From Pseudomonas avellanae BPIC 631 (lineage in GTDB: Bacteria > Pseudomonadota > Gammaproteobacteria > Pseudomonadales > Pseudomonadaceae): 64,000 nt of DNA. Positions 7,551 to 16,992 of this stretch are shown here, piece after piece. Below the pieces are notes generated by a model. The model saw nothing but the letters and a program-made list of their open reading frames with translations, was not told the DNA's origin and made no database searches. A program made the translations under genes and the position numbers. Location of the stretch: contig NZ_ATDK01000240.1 in the NCBI RefSeq assembly GCF_000444135.1, positions 1-64,000 of the forward strand, written 5' to 3'. The number at the start of each line of letters is the position of its first letter. Position 1 is the stretch's first letter.

Positions 7551-8381
7551 TTATGGCGTGTCGAATTTCGAATTGGTGCGATCCGGGTAGATAGAACTCA
7601 TCACTTCGATGTCTTTCGGGCTGAGCGTCTTGCCGACGTTGATGATCTCGAAGTCGCCGAGGCTCAGGCCGTTGGGGATATCGAAATGCATGACGGAGTC
7701 GCGGTCGTAAGCGGAGTAATGGAAGTCAGCGGCCTCGTATCGATCCAGAAAGTTTCTGCTGATCAGCTCATCGCTGTAGCCAGCTTGCAGTAAAAGCGTG
7801 CGCAGAAGCGGCTCGTTCCAGGGGATGTTGGCCTGGGGGTGCTGATGCTCGTGTACCGCGCCCAGGGCATGGCCGAACTCATGCAGCACGATGCGTGCAA
7901 GTTCCGGTTTTGCTGTCAGGTCCGGGGCGTACAGCTCATTGAAATTGAATTCCATGGTGGCCTGATCCTGAGGCACCAGAAGGGCGTCGGTGCCCAGCTC
8001 ACTCCAGTTCAGGTTCGTATTGAAACCGATGCGAATGTCGCTTGCGCCATCAGTCACGAATTCGAACTTGAGGTTCACGTGAGGCAGCCATTTTTTCGCA
8101 GCTTCTACAATCGGGTCGGTCATGGCCGCCGGCGGATTCTTTTGGAAGAAAATCTTCAGGGTTCGTCCGCGTGCCCAGTATTTGGTAAACGACACCAGAA
8201 TTCTTGGCTGACGCTCTGATCCTTCAATGTCGTAGCCGGTTTCTGATTCGTAGGTGGGTGTGATGGTCGCATTGGCCGGGTTTTCCTGGATCGCTACCTC
8301 ATAGGATGCGTGATAGTCCGCGGCGTCTCGCATCGAGCAGGAGAACGGCAGCTTTACGGTTTGACTGGATGAAGCGGGCAT
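7551..8381 (-). CDS. Astacin-like (metzincin) zinc metalloprotease without signal peptide
   Basis: A predicted zinc endopeptidase of 276 aa. The zinc motif HEFGHALGAVHEHQHP (H167, E168, H171, H177) has the astacin signature HExxHxxGxxHEH, and the Met-turn is DSVMHF (M231), where astacins have SVMHY. No N-terminal hydrophobic signal, lipobox or RTX repeats are visible, so it should be cytosolic unless exported by a specialised system. The N terminus is serine-rich (about 7 of 50), with no acidic residue before D19. No hrp box is visible in the 130 bases upstream. ATG 8381 has AAGGAA 7-8 bases upstream. Substrate unknown. Confidence 0.8.
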   Translation of the reverse strand: MPASSSQTVKLPFSCSMRDAADYHASYEVAIQENPANATITPTYESETGYDIEGSERQPRILVSFTKYWARGRTLKIFFQKNPPAAMTDPIVEAAKKWLPHVNLKFEFVTDGASDIRIGFNTNLNWSELGTDALLVPQDQATMEFNFNELYAPDLTAKPELARIVLHEFGHALGAVHEHQHPQANIPWNEPLLRTLLLQAGYSDELISRNFLDRYEAADFHYSAYDRDSVMHFDIPNGLSLGDFEIINVGKTLSPKDIEVMSSIYPDRTNSKFDTP

Positions 8382-8478
8382 AGGTGTTCCTTCGTGATAA
8401 TGGGCTCGCTGTTTGGCAAGCATAAAAATGAGTCACGAAGGTACGGTCATGCGGGGTGCGGCAGGTGGTAACTAATTA

Positions 8479-8505
8479 CCCCGCCGCACATTGCATGCGG
8501 CGGGG
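8479..8505 (-). terminator. Stem-loop terminator of dapC
   Basis: A perfect 10-bp GC-rich stem (CCCCGCCGCA / TGCGGCGGGG) with a 7-base loop is followed on the minus strand by TAATTAGTT. It begins 9 bases past the dapC stop. Confidence 0.65.
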
Positions 8506-8513
8506 CGAGTGTT

Positions 8514-9707
8514 TTACTTGAGCACGAATGCGCGGATGCGTTCGGCAGCCTCGATACACTCGGCCAGCGGCGCTACCAGCGCCAGGCGCACTCGGCCAGC
8601 CCCCGGGTTGACGCCGTCGACTTCCCGCGAAAGGTACGAGCCCGGCACTGCGGTGACATGCTGATCGACGAACAGGTCGCGACAGAATGCAGCGTCATCG
8701 GTGCCGACATTCGGCCACAGGTAGAAGCCACCGTCCGGGCGTTGTACATCCAGCACCGGGGCGAGAATGTCGAGCACGGCATCGAATTTCTCGCGATACA
8801 GGTCACGATTGGCGCGAACATGCTCTTCGTCGTTCCAGGCGGCGATGCTGGCCAGCTGGGTTTGTACCGGCATGGCACAGCCGTGGTAGGTGCGGTACAG
8901 GAGGAAGGCCTTGAGGATCTCGGCGTCGCCCGCCACAAACCCAGAACGCAGGCCCGGCAGGTTGGAGCGCTTGGACAGGCTGTGGAACACCACGCAGCGT
9001 TTGAAGTCCTGGCGACCCAGCTCGACGCAGGCGCTGAGCAGGCCCGGCGGTGGGGTCTGCTCGTCGAAGTACAGTTCGCTGTAGCACTCGTCTGCGGCAA
9101 TGATGAAGTCATGTTCGTCAGCCAGCGCGATGAGTTTTTTCAGGGTTTCAACCGGGATCAGCGCGCCGGTCGGGTTGCCCGGCGAGCACAGAAACAGGAT
9201 CTGGCAGCGCTTCCAGATATCCACGCTGACTGCATCGAAATCAGGGTTGAAGCCATTATCGCTCAGGCATGGCAGATAGTGCGGTTGAGCACCTGCCAGA
9301 AAAGCCGCGCCTTCGTAGATCTGATAGAACGGGTTCGGGCTCACCACCAGGCCGTCATCGCTGCGATTGACGACTGTCTGGGTAAAGGCGAACAGGGCTT
9401 CGCGCGTCCCGTTGACCGGTAATACGTTGCGCGCTGGATCGATCCAGCCCTGCGGCACGCCGAATCGACGGTTGCACCAGCCGGAAATGGCCTCGCGCAG
9501 CGCGGGAATGCCCAGTGTGGTGGGATAAACCGCCATCTGATCAAGGTTGTCTGCCAGAGCCTTGGCAACGAAATCGGGTGAGCGATGCTTCGGCTCGCCA
9601 ATGGATAGCGCCACCGGGCGTTTTTCCGGGTTGGGCGTTACGCTTCCCAGCAAAGCGCGCAGCTTCTCGAAAGGGTAGGGCTGAAGCAGTTGCATGGCGT
9701 TATTCAT
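8514..9707 (-). CDS. dapC: N-succinyl-L,L-diaminopimelate aminotransferase
   Basis: A class I/II PLP aminotransferase that converts N-succinyl-2-amino-6-oxopimelate to succinyl-DAP with glutamate as donor. It has 397 aa. Visible motifs are the substrate-side LSIGEPKH, the PLP-stacking NPFYQIYEG, the NPTGA turn, and the Schiff-base lysine in VFHSLSKRSNLPGLRSGF. It lies just downstream of glnD, as PA3659 does beside PA3658. With dapD and dapE it makes three DAP-pathway genes in 10 kb. Confidence 0.93.
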   Translation of the reverse strand: MNNAMQLLQPYPFEKLRALLGSVTPNPEKRPVALSIGEPKHRSPDFVAKALADNLDQMAVYPTTLGIPALREAISGWCNRRFGVPQGWIDPARNVLPVNGTREALFAFTQTVVNRSDDGLVVSPNPFYQIYEGAAFLAGAQPHYLPCLSDNGFNPDFDAVSVDIWKRCQILFLCSPGNPTGALIPVETLKKLIALADEHDFIIAADECYSELYFDEQTPPPGLLSACVELGRQDFKRCVVFHSLSKRSNLPGLRSGFVAGDAEILKAFLLYRTYHGCAMPVQTQLASIAAWNDEEHVRANRDLYREKFDAVLDILAPVLDVQRPDGGFYLWPNVGTDDAAFCRDLFVDQHVTAVPGSYLSREVDGVNPGAGRVRLALVAPLAECIEAAERIRAFVLK

Positions 9708-9763
9708 GGAGCGTGTTCCTCAATGAGCTGCGTTGAGTCGATTCGGTTGGCCTGGGGTCTGCT

Positions 9764-9794
9764 CCCGTTTCATCGCCACTCGCGATGAGACGGG
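9764..9794 (-). terminator. Stem-loop between glnD and dapC
   Basis: A 13-bp inverted repeat (CCCGTTTCATCGC / GCGATGAGACGGG) with one non-Watson-Crick position and a 5-base loop, 16 bases after the glnD stop. It has no U tract, so it may be an mRNA end-stabilising hairpin. Confidence 0.4.
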
Positions 9795-9810
9795 GGGCGG
9801 CCCCCAGTGT

Positions 9811-12507
9811 TCATATGCTGATCCGCAGGTCGCCGCCGGGCTCTGAGTTGACGCTCAGTTGCTTGACGATGGCCTCCTGCAGCTGGCTGCACAATTGCGG
9901 ATCGGACAACGGCTGATTGTTGGCGTCGGTGATGAAGAAAACGTCTTCCACGCGTTCACCCAGGGTTGCAATCTTGGCGTTCTGCAACGACAGGTCAAAC
10001 TCCAGGAAAATCTTGCCAATGCGTGCCAGCAGGCCGGGCCGGTCGGGTGCCAGCAGTTCGAGCACCGTTACCGGGCGCTGGGCGTCGTTGTGAATGGTGA
10101 CCTGCGGAGCGAAGGCAAAGTGCTTGAGCTGGCGGGGCACGCGGCGCTTGATGATCGTCGGGTAATCGTCCGGGTTGCGCAGCGCCTCGGTCAGGCCATC
10201 GCGGATGTCCTGAATGCGTTCAGGATTGTTGCCGATCGAGCCGCCCTCGTGATCCAGCACGATGTAGGTGTCGAGTGTGAACTGGCTGCTGGACGTGATG
10301 ATGCGCGCGTCATGAATGTTCAGGTTCAACTGGTCCATCGCGGCCACGGTCACGGCGAAGAAGTCGTGCTGGTCCGGCGCATAGATGAATATCTGGGTGC
10401 CGCCCTCGAATTCACGCTGCGTGGTTTCCTTGATCAGCACCAGCGGGCCACCATCGGCAGGCTGCTGCAAAATCGCGTCACTGTGCCAGGCCACATCGCC
10501 TGCGGTGTGGCGCAGAAAATAGTCATCGCCCAACGCTGACCAGAGCTGCTCTACGTCATCAGGGTCTGTACCGCTGCGCACCAGAATGTCCAGCGCGGCC
10601 GTCTGGGTGCGGCGAATCTGCTCTTCGCGGTCAACCGGGTTTTCGAGGCCGCGACGCAAGGCACGCTTGGTCTCGGTGTACAGCTGGCGCAACAGGCTGG
10701 CGCGCCATGAATTCCAGAGGGTCGGGTTGGTCGCATTGATGTCGGCGACGGTCAGCACATACAGGTAGTCCAGATGCACTTCATCGCCCACGAACTGGGC
10801 GAAATCGTGGATGACCTGCGGATCGGAAAGGTCCTTGCGCTGCGCAGTGGTGGACATCACCAAGTGGTTGCTCACCAGCCAGACGATAAGCCGGTTGTCC
10901 CATGCTGGCAGGTGATGGCGCGTGCCAAAGGCCTGTGCGTCGACGGCACCAAGCTCCGAGTGGTCGCCGCCACGGCCCTTGCCGATGTCGTGGTACAGCC
11001 CGGCGAGGTAGATCAATTCCGGTTTCGGCAGGCGGGCCATGATTTTGCTGGCCAGCGGAAATTTCTCGGAGACCTCGGTGTACTGCAGCTTGCGCAGGTG
11101 CTTGATGAGATTCAGCGTGTGCGCATCGACGGTATAGATGTGGAACAGGTCATGCTGCATCTGCCCGACGATGTGGCCGAACTCCGGCAGGTACAGGCCG
11201 AGAATGCCGTAGCGGTTCATACGACGAAGGTTGCGATGGATACCGATTTCGCACTTGAACAGCTCGATGAACAGGCTGGTGTTGCGAATATCGTTGCGGA
11301 AGTCATCGTTGATCAGGTGCCGGTGCTCGCGCAACAGGCGAATCGTGTCGGCACGCACGCCCTTTATCTCCGGGTGCTGGGCCATCAGCACGAAAATCTC
11401 GAGCATGGCGAACGGCGTGCGTCTGAAGACGTTCGGGTTCGTTGCTTCTATATAGCCGTCGTGCAACTGGAAGCGCGAGTTGATCGGCTGGGGTGTGCCG
11501 TCGTCGTCGGAGAGAATCACTTCTTCAAAATGCTGAATGATCAGATCGCTCAGCTCCGCGATGCTCATGACCACGCGGTAGTACTTCTGCATGAAGCGCT
11601 CGATGGCCAGTTTGGCATCGTTGTCTTCATAGCCTAGCAGCCCGGCGATGCGAACCTGATAATCGAACAGCAACCGGTCTTCGGATCGTCCGGCCAGCAT
11701 GTGCAGGGCGTAGCGCACTTTCCAGAGAAACTCCTGAGAGGAGGCCAGCAGTGCGTTTTCGCTGCCCAGCAGAAAGCCTTCGCCTGCCAGCGCGTGCAAG
11801 TTGAGGGTGCCGTACTGGCGCCGCGCCACCCAGAGAATGGTCTGGATATCGCGCAGGCCACCGGGCGAGCCTTTGACGTTGGGTTCGAGGTTGTACTCGG
11901 TGTCGTTGTACTTGTGGTGGCGCTTTTTCTGCTCTGCGTGCTTGGCCAGGAAAAATTCCTTGCTCGGCCACATGTGCTGTGTGCTGGTGACTTCCAGCAT
12001 GCGCTGACGCAGATGCTCGGGGCCGGCGATGGTGCGGCTTTCCATCAGGTTGGTGATCACCGTCAGATCGGCTCGGCCTTCCTGCGCGCACTCATCGACG
12101 GAGCGTACGCTTTGCCCCACTTCCAGGCCGATATCCCACAGCAGCGTCAGAAAACGCTCGATAGGTTCGCGGAACACTTCGTGGTCATCGCTTTCCAGCA
12201 GGATCAGCAGGTCGATGTCCGAGTACGGGTGCAGCTCGCCGCGACCGTAGCCGCCGACTGCCAGCAGGGCGATGTCGGCGTCTTCACTCCATTCGAACTG
12301 ATCCCAGGCCTGTTGCAGGATGTTGTCCACGAACCAGGCACGATCCTCGATCAGGCGACGGATATCGCGGCCCGACCTGAACCGGTTGTCGAGGACGTCT
12401 CTTGCTCTGCGGATCGCTTTCTTGAACGCCGCGATGGGGCTGGCCTTCAAGGCCAATTCGGCCTGAAACTGGCCGCGATCGAACAGGTCTGGATCTACTT
12501 GCGGCAT
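9811..12507 (-). CDS. glnD: Bifunctional [protein-PII] uridylyltransferase / uridylyl-removing enzyme
   Basis: The primary nitrogen sensor: it uridylylates PII (GlnB/GlnK) when glutamine is low and removes UMP when glutamine is high. The 898-aa protein has the nucleotidyltransferase domain near residue 85 ([20 protein letters not shown], with G and DxD), the HD hydrolase motif [14 protein letters not shown] near 515, and two C-terminal ACT domains ([17 protein letters not shown] and [16 protein letters not shown]) that bind glutamine. GAGGAA lies about 9 bases before the ATG. It is downstream of map on the minus strand. Confidence 0.97.
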   Translation of the reverse strand: MPQVDPDLFDRGQFQAELALKASPIAAFKKAIRRARDVLDNRFRSGRDIRRLIEDRAWFVDNILQQAWDQFEWSEDADIALLAVGGYGRGELHPYSDIDLLILLESDDHEVFREPIERFLTLLWDIGLEVGQSVRSVDECAQEGRADLTVITNLMESRTIAGPEHLRQRMLEVTSTQHMWPSKEFFLAKHAEQKKRHHKYNDTEYNLEPNVKGSPGGLRDIQTILWVARRQYGTLNLHALAGEGFLLGSENALLASSQEFLWKVRYALHMLAGRSEDRLLFDYQVRIAGLLGYEDNDAKLAIERFMQKYYRVVMSIAELSDLIIQHFEEVILSDDDGTPQPINSRFQLHDGYIEATNPNVFRRTPFAMLEIFVLMAQHPEIKGVRADTIRLLREHRHLINDDFRNDIRNTSLFIELFKCEIGIHRNLRRMNRYGILGLYLPEFGHIVGQMQHDLFHIYTVDAHTLNLIKHLRKLQYTEVSEKFPLASKIMARLPKPELIYLAGLYHDIGKGRGGDHSELGAVDAQAFGTRHHLPAWDNRLIVWLVSNHLVMSTTAQRKDLSDPQVIHDFAQFVGDEVHLDYLYVLTVADINATNPTLWNSWRASLLRQLYTETKRALRRGLENPVDREEQIRRTQTAALDILVRSGTDPDDVEQLWSALGDDYFLRHTAGDVAWHSDAILQQPADGGPLVLIKETTQREFEGGTQIFIYAPDQHDFFAVTVAAMDQLNLNIHDARIITSSSQFTLDTYIVLDHEGGSIGNNPERIQDIRDGLTEALRNPDDYPTIIKRRVPRQLKHFAFAPQVTIHNDAQRPVTVLELLAPDRPGLLARIGKIFLEFDLSLQNAKIATLGERVEDVFFITDANNQPLSDPQLCSQLQEAIVKQLSVNSEPGGDLRISI

Positions 12508-12573
12508 GGAACGGCATTCCTCGTGTCGAGCTGTGCGAGTGTGATATCGAGCGTTCGGCCACGCAGGCTGGGG

Positions 12574-13356
12574 TCAGGGAGCCTTTTGTGCAATGGTATC
12601 GTCGCTGCGTAAAGTGAAGATTTCGTAACCGTCGGCCGTGACCAGCAGCGTGTGTTCCCATTGCGCCGAGAGCTTGCGGTCCTTGGTGATCGCGGTCCAG
12701 CCGTCACCCAGGATCTTGGTTTCCGCGCGGCCCTGGTTGATCATCGGCTCGATGGTGAAAGTCATGCCTTCCTTGAGCTGAATACCGGTGCCGGCCTCGC
12801 CGAAATGCATGACTTGCGGCTCTTCGTGAAACACTTTGCCGATACCGTGCCCGCAGAATTCGCGAACCACAGAGAAACCATTCTTTTCAGCGTGTTTCTG
12901 AATGACCGCACCGATGTCGCCCAGATGGGTGCCGGGTTTGACGATCTCGATGGCCTTGTACAGGCATTCCTGGGTCACTTTCGACAGGCGTTCAGCCCAC
13001 ACCGGGACGGTGCCGACGTGAAACATTCTGCTGGTGTCGCCGTGGTAACCGTCCTTGATGACTGTGACGTCGATGTTCAGCGAGTCGCCGTCCTTGAGCT
13101 TCCTGTCGCTGGGGATGCCGTGGCAGACCACCTGATTGATCGAGGTGCAGATCGACTTGGGAAAGCCTTTGTAGTTCAGCGGAGCCGGGATCGCCTGCTG
13201 CTCGTTGACGATGTAGTCATGGCAGATGCGGTCCAGTTCTTCGGTGGTGACGCCCGGTTTGACATGGGGCGCGATCATTTCCAGAACTTCGGCGGCCAGG
13301 CGGCCGGCGATGCGCATTCTTTCAATGTCTTCCGGGGTTTTGAGGGTGATGGTCAT
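12574..13356 (-). CDS. map: Methionine aminopeptidase type I
   Basis: Removes the initiator methionine from nascent proteins and is usually essential. It has 260 aa with the pita-bread fold metal ligands visible: Asp in NIDVTVI and in YHGDTSRMF, His in CGHGIGKVFHEEP, Glu in FTIEPM and Glu in WEHTLL. It is transcribed divergently from rpsB, as in E. coli and other pseudomonads. GAGAGA lies upstream of the ATG. Confidence 0.97.
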   Translation of the reverse strand: MTITLKTPEDIERMRIAGRLAAEVLEMIAPHVKPGVTTEELDRICHDYIVNEQQAIPAPLNYKGFPKSICTSINQVVCHGIPSDRKLKDGDSLNIDVTVIKDGYHGDTSRMFHVGTVPVWAERLSKVTQECLYKAIEIVKPGTHLGDIGAVIQKHAEKNGFSVVREFCGHGIGKVFHEEPQVMHFGEAGTGIQLKEGMTFTIEPMINQGRAETKILGDGWTAITKDRKLSAQWEHTLLVTADGYEIFTLRSDDTIAQKAP

Positions 13357-13528
13357 ACTGGATCTCTCGACGTGTCCGGCACGCGGCTGGTGCGCAAAGG
13401 CGCGATTCTATCAGACCGCCCGCGCCGGGTGATCATCGCTTCCTTCTATAGGCTATAGGCAATCGATGCCTCTCTAAAAGCGCGGCAAAACAAGAACTTG
13501 ATGGGAGTTCCGTTCTCTTCCCTTTTGT

Positions 13529-13536
13529 GATATAAA
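13529..13536 (+). promoter_or_regulatory. Candidate -10 of the rpsB-tsf promoter
   Basis: TATAAA within GATATAAAATGCG, about 140 bases before rpsB. The hexamer 17 bases upstream (TTCCGT) is a poor -35. Strong ribosomal promoters are expected here, but the -35 assignment is not secure. Confidence 0.4.
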
Positions 13537-13544
13537 ATGCGCCG

Positions 13545-13675
13545 CTTTCCAAGGTCCGTCCTTGAAGCACAAACCCACACACGTGTCGACACGATGACCT
13601 GGGTGCCCTTGGCAGATGCCACTGGTTGGTCATTGGGATACGTGGAGGCCTAACCCGACTTATCAAGGAACTATC
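13545..13675 (+). ncRNA. rpsB leader RNA (S2 leader, t44-like)
   Basis: The roughly 130-base 5' leader of rpsB contains a GGGATACGTGGAGGC block followed by TAACCC close to the gene. I recall closely similar bases in the E. coli rpsB leader, annotated in Rfam as t44, where S2 represses its own operon. A GGGTGCCC-like segment and TGGTTGGTC lie upstream and could pair. The 319-bp map-rpsB gap (13357-13675) holds this leader, the rpsB promoter and the map promoter region, and no further ORF with support. Confidence 0.6.
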
Positions 13676-14419
13676 ATGTCCCAAGTCAATATGCGCGATA
13701 TGCTGAAGGCCGGTGTGCACTTCGGTCACCAAACCCGTTACTGGAACCCGAAAATGGGTAAATACATTTTCGGCGCGCGTAACAAGATTCACATCATCAA
13801 CCTTGAAAAAACCCTGCCTATGTTCAACGAAGCTCTGACTTTCGTTGAGCGCCTGGCGTCGGGCAAAAACAAGATTCTGTTCGTCGGCACCAAGCGTTCC
13901 GCTGGCAAGATCGTTGCTGAAGAAGCAGCACGTTGCGGTTCGCCGTACGTCGATCATCGCTGGTTGGGCGGCATGCTGACCAACTTCAAGACCATCCGTC
14001 AGTCGATCAAACGTCTGCGCGAGCTGGAAGTACAAGCTGAAGACGGTACTTTCGCCAAGCTGACCAAGAAAGAAGCCCTGATGCGCACCCGTGATCTGGA
14101 AAAACTGGATCGCAGCCTGGGTGGTATCAAGGACATGGGCGGTCTGCCAGACGCACTGTTCGTTATCGACGTTGATCACGAGCGCATCGCGATCACCGAA
14201 GCCAACAAGTTGGGCATCCCGGTTATCGGCGTTGTCGATACCAACAGCAGCCCGGAAGGCGTTGACTACATCATCCCGGGCAACGATGACGCAATCCGCG
14301 CCATCCAGCTGTACATGGGTTCGATGGCTGACGCTGTTATCCGTGGTCGTAACAATGTTGCTGGCGGCACCGACGTATTCGTCGAAGAAGCTCCAGCTGC
14401 AGCTGCTGTAGAAGGCTGA
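13676..14419 (+). CDS. rpsB: 30S ribosomal protein S2
   Basis: A component of the 30S subunit body-head junction, required for S1 binding. The 247-aa protein begins [25 protein letters not shown], which is diagnostic for S2, and contains the [14 protein letters not shown] and [11 protein letters not shown] stretches. ATG 13676 has AAGGAA 6-8 bases upstream; the frame stays open further 5' but without support. It is first gene of rpsB-tsf, with a strong terminator between the two. Confidence 0.98.
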   Translation: MSQVNMRDMLKAGVHFGHQTRYWNPKMGKYIFGARNKIHIINLEKTLPMFNEALTFVERLASGKNKILFVGTKRSAGKIVAEEAARCGSPYVDHRWLGGMLTNFKTIRQSIKRLRELEVQAEDGTFAKLTKKEALMRTRDLEKLDRSLGGIKDMGGLPDALFVIDVDHERIAITEANKLGIPVIGVVDTNSSPEGVDYIIPGNDDAIRAIQLYMGSMADAVIRGRNNVAGGTDVFVEEAPAAAAVEG

Positions 14420-14454
14420 GTACAAACGCCTGGCGTTTACTCAGTACGCGAAAA

Positions 14455-14474
14455 GGGGGCTTAGCCCCCTTTTT
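14455..14474 (+). terminator. Rho-independent terminator between rpsB and tsf
   Basis: A 6-bp all-GC stem (GGGGGC / GCCCCC) with a 3-base loop followed by five Ts, 36 bases after rpsB and 135 bases before tsf. It is probably partial, giving more S2 than EF-Ts message, or tsf may have its own promoter. Confidence 0.85.
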
Positions 14475-14609
14475 GCCACCTAGGAAATGATTTGTCGGTC
14501 TGTAGCCATGACCTTGCTGTCATGTGTTGCTGCCACCCTGATTTTTCCAGAATTGCACGCCCGGCGAGCCGGGTGGAATGGTTGAAGACCTATCCAAGAG
14601 GATTTTGAA

Positions 14610-15473
14610 ATGGCAGAGATTACTGCAGCGTTGGTCAAAGAACTGCGCGAGCGTACCGGCGAAGGCATGATGGATTGCAAAAAGGCCTTGACCAAGGCTG
14701 GCGGCGACATCGAAAAAGCAATCGACGACATGCGTGCTTCCGGCGCGATCAAGGCCGCTAAAAAAGCAGGCAACGTTGCTGCTGAAGGCGCCATCGCTAT
14801 CAAGGACGACGGCAAAGCGGCTGTCATCATCGAAGTCAACTCGCAGACCGACTTCCTGGCCCTGCAGGACGATTTCAAGAATTTCGTTGCTGCAAGCGTC
14901 GAAAAAGCTTTCGCTGACAAGCTGACTGATGTGGCTCCGTTGATTGAAGCTCAGGAAGCTGCACGTCTGGTACTGGTCGGCAAGGTTGGCGAAAACGTCA
15001 ACATTCGTCGCCTGAAGCGCATCGAGGGTGATGTTGTAGGTAGCTACCTGCACGGCAACAAGATCGGTGTGGTTGTTACCCTTAAAGGCGGCAACGTCGA
15101 GCTGGCTAAAGATATCGCCATGCACGTCGCGGCAAGCAACCCTGAGTTCCTGTTCCCTTCGGAAGTTTCGGCCGAAGCGATCGAGCGCGAGAAGAATGTC
15201 TTCCTGCAGTTGAACGAAGACAAGATCAAAGGCAAGCCAGCTGAAATCGTCGAGAAGATGGTTGGCGGCCGTATCACCAAGTTCCTGGCTGAAGCCAGCC
15301 TTGTTGAGCAAGCGTTCGTCAAGAACCCGGAAATCAAGGTCGGTGATCTGGCCAAGAAAGCCGGCGCTGAAATCGTTTCTTTCACTTACTTCAAAGTAGG
15401 CGAAGGCATCGAGAAGCCAGTTGACAACTTCGCTGACGAAGTTGCTGCTCAACTGGCTGCTGCCAAGCAGTAA
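14610..15473 (+). CDS. tsf: Elongation factor Ts
   Basis: The guanine-nucleotide exchange factor that recycles EF-Tu-GDP. The 287-aa protein has an N-terminal UBA-like domain (ALVKELRERTGEGMMDCKKAL) and the EF-Tu-contacting core motif TDFLALQDDFKNF, where the TDF residues insert near the EF-Tu Mg site. AGAGGATTTTGAA precedes the ATG. Its place between rpsB and pyrH is the standard bacterial order. Confidence 0.98.
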   Translation: MAEITAALVKELRERTGEGMMDCKKALTKAGGDIEKAIDDMRASGAIKAAKKAGNVAAEGAIAIKDDGKAAVIIEVNSQTDFLALQDDFKNFVAASVEKAFADKLTDVAPLIEAQEAARLVLVGKVGENVNIRRLKRIEGDVVGSYLHGNKIGVVVTLKGGNVELAKDIAMHVAASNPEFLFPSEVSAEAIEREKNVFLQLNEDKIKGKPAEIVEKMVGGRITKFLAEASLVEQAFVKNPEIKVGDLAKKAGAEIVSFTYFKVGEGIEKPVDNFADEVAAQLAAAKQ

Positions 15474-15497
15474 GACGGTTTTTCAACTGTCGCCCCG

Positions 15498-15530
15498 AAG
15501 AGGCTGCCCGCTCACGCGTGCGGCCTCTTT
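15498..15530 (+). terminator. Weak terminator after tsf
   Basis: An AAGAGGC / GCCTCTT stem with an 18-base loop and only TTTG after it. It is plausible as a weak or attenuating terminator 25 bases after tsf. Confidence 0.45.
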
Positions 15531-15678
15531 GTCGAAAGAGAAAGGGAAATTTTCCCTGGAGATTGGGCTCACAAGGCTGCATTCTCCCGACGCTCGTCGA
15601 GCGTCAAGCTAAAGTAAGCGCAGGCTTGAGATAGCCAGCACAGATTTTTTTCAGAAAACGCCGCAGGAGAGATTCGCA

Positions 15679-16422
15679 ATGGCTCAGCAGGGCAGTGGTT
15701 ATCAGGCTCGCTATAAACGCATTCTACTCAAGCTCAGCGGTGAGGCCCTGATGGGCTCGGAAGAGTTCGGCATTGATCCCAAGGTGCTGGACCGCATGGC
15801 GCTGGAAGTCGGCCAGCTGGTCGGTATTGGTGTTCAGGTCGGTCTGGTCATCGGCGGCGGTAACCTGTTCCGTGGTGCGGCACTGAGTGCTGCGGGCATG
15901 GACCGGGTAACAGGCGACCACATGGGCATGCTGGCCACTGTGATGAACGCCCTGGCAATGCGCGATGCGCTGGAGCGCGCTAATATCACCGCTATTGTGA
16001 TGTCGGCCATTTCGATGTTGGGTGTGACGGATCATTATGATCGTCGCAAGGCCATGCGCCACCTCAGCGCCAAGGAAGTGGTGATCTTCGCTGCCGGTAC
16101 TGGTAACCCGTTCTTCACGACCGATTCGGCTGCCTGCCTGCGCGCGATTGAAATCGACGCCGATGTAGTGCTCAAGGCCACCAAGGTAGATGGTGTGTAT
16201 ACCGCAGATCCGTTCAAGGACCCGAATGCCGAGAAGTTCGATCATCTGACGTACGATGAAGTGCTGGATCGCAAGCTGGGTGTGATGGATCTGACTGCAA
16301 TCTGCCTGTGTCGCGATCACAAGATGCCATTGCGCGTCTTCAACATGAACAAGCCGGGTGCCCTTCTGAATATCGTCCATGGCGGCGCTGAAGGAACCCT
16401 GATCGAGGAAGCCCAACAATGA
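15679..16422 (+). CDS. pyrH: Uridylate kinase (UMP kinase)
   Basis: Phosphorylates UMP to UDP. It is the bacterial hexameric amino-acid-kinase-family enzyme, activated by GTP and inhibited by UTP. The 247-aa protein shows the [13 protein letters not shown] phosphate-binding start, [10 protein letters not shown], and the [15 protein letters not shown] segment. Its stop overlaps the frr start (ATGA, 4 bases), and the two form the usual pyrH-frr unit. Confidence 0.98.
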   Translation: MAQQGSGYQARYKRILLKLSGEALMGSEEFGIDPKVLDRMALEVGQLVGIGVQVGLVIGGGNLFRGAALSAAGMDRVTGDHMGMLATVMNALAMRDALERANITAIVMSAISMLGVTDHYDRRKAMRHLSAKEVVIFAAGTGNPFFTTDSAACLRAIEIDADVVLKATKVDGVYTADPFKDPNAEKFDHLTYDEVLDRKLGVMDLTAICLCRDHKMPLRVFNMNKPGALLNIVHGGAEGTLIEEAQQ

Positions 16423-16976
16423 TCAACGAAATCAAGAAAGACGCTCAGACGCGCATGCAGAAGAGCCTCGAGTCGCTGGCTCACGCGTTCACCCGCATCC
16501 GTACCGGCAAGGCTCACCCAAGCATTCTGGGTGGCGTCATGGTCCCTTACTACGGTGCCGACACCCCGCTGAGCCAGGTTGCCAACGTGACCGTCAAAGA
16601 CTCGCGCACCCTTCAGGTCGTGGCCTTCGAGCGCAACATGCTCGCGGCGGTCGACAAGGCTATCCAGAGCTCCGGTCTGGGCTTCAATCCGACCAACCTG
16701 GGCGAGCTGCTGCTGATCTCCATGCCTGCGCTGACCGAGGAAACCCGCAAGGGCTTCACCAAGCAGGCGCGTGATGCTGCCGAAGACGCCCGTGTTGCCG
16801 TACGCAACATTCGTCGCGACGCGCTGAGTCAGTTGAAAGACCTCGTCAAGGACAAGGAAATCAGCGAAGACGAAGAGCGCCGTGCTGCTGACGACGTCCA
16901 GAAGCTGACCGACAAGTTCGTGGCGGAAATCGAAGTTGCGGTCAAGCAGAAAGAAGCTGATCTGATGGCTGTTTAA
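16419..16976 (+). CDS. frr: Ribosome-recycling factor
   Basis: Splits post-termination ribosomes together with EF-G. The 185-aa protein has the family-typical length; residues 1-30 and 105-185 make the three-helix bundle, with R-T-G-K-A (IRTGKAHPS) and VRNIRRDA, the arginine that contacts 23S rRNA. It is translationally coupled to pyrH by a 4-base overlap, with uppS 16 bases downstream. Confidence 0.98.
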   Translation: MINEIKKDAQTRMQKSLESLAHAFTRIRTGKAHPSILGGVMVPYYGADTPLSQVANVTVKDSRTLQVVAFERNMLAAVDKAIQSSGLGFNPTNLGELLLISMPALTEETRKGFTKQARDAAEDARVAVRNIRRDALSQLKDLVKDKEISEDEERRAADDVQKLTDKFVAEIEVAVKQKEADLMAV

Positions 16977-16992
16977 GGTTTCGGACGCTTTC

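Noticed and set aside
8382..8513. An hrp box upstream of the astacin-like protease, which would support a type III effector
   Set aside because: No GGAACC-N15/16-CCAC element was found on the minus strand in this gap.
13433..14425. A 330-codon minus-strand frame covering rpsB
   Set aside because: Mirror of the S2 gene; composition and lack of motif show it is not coding.
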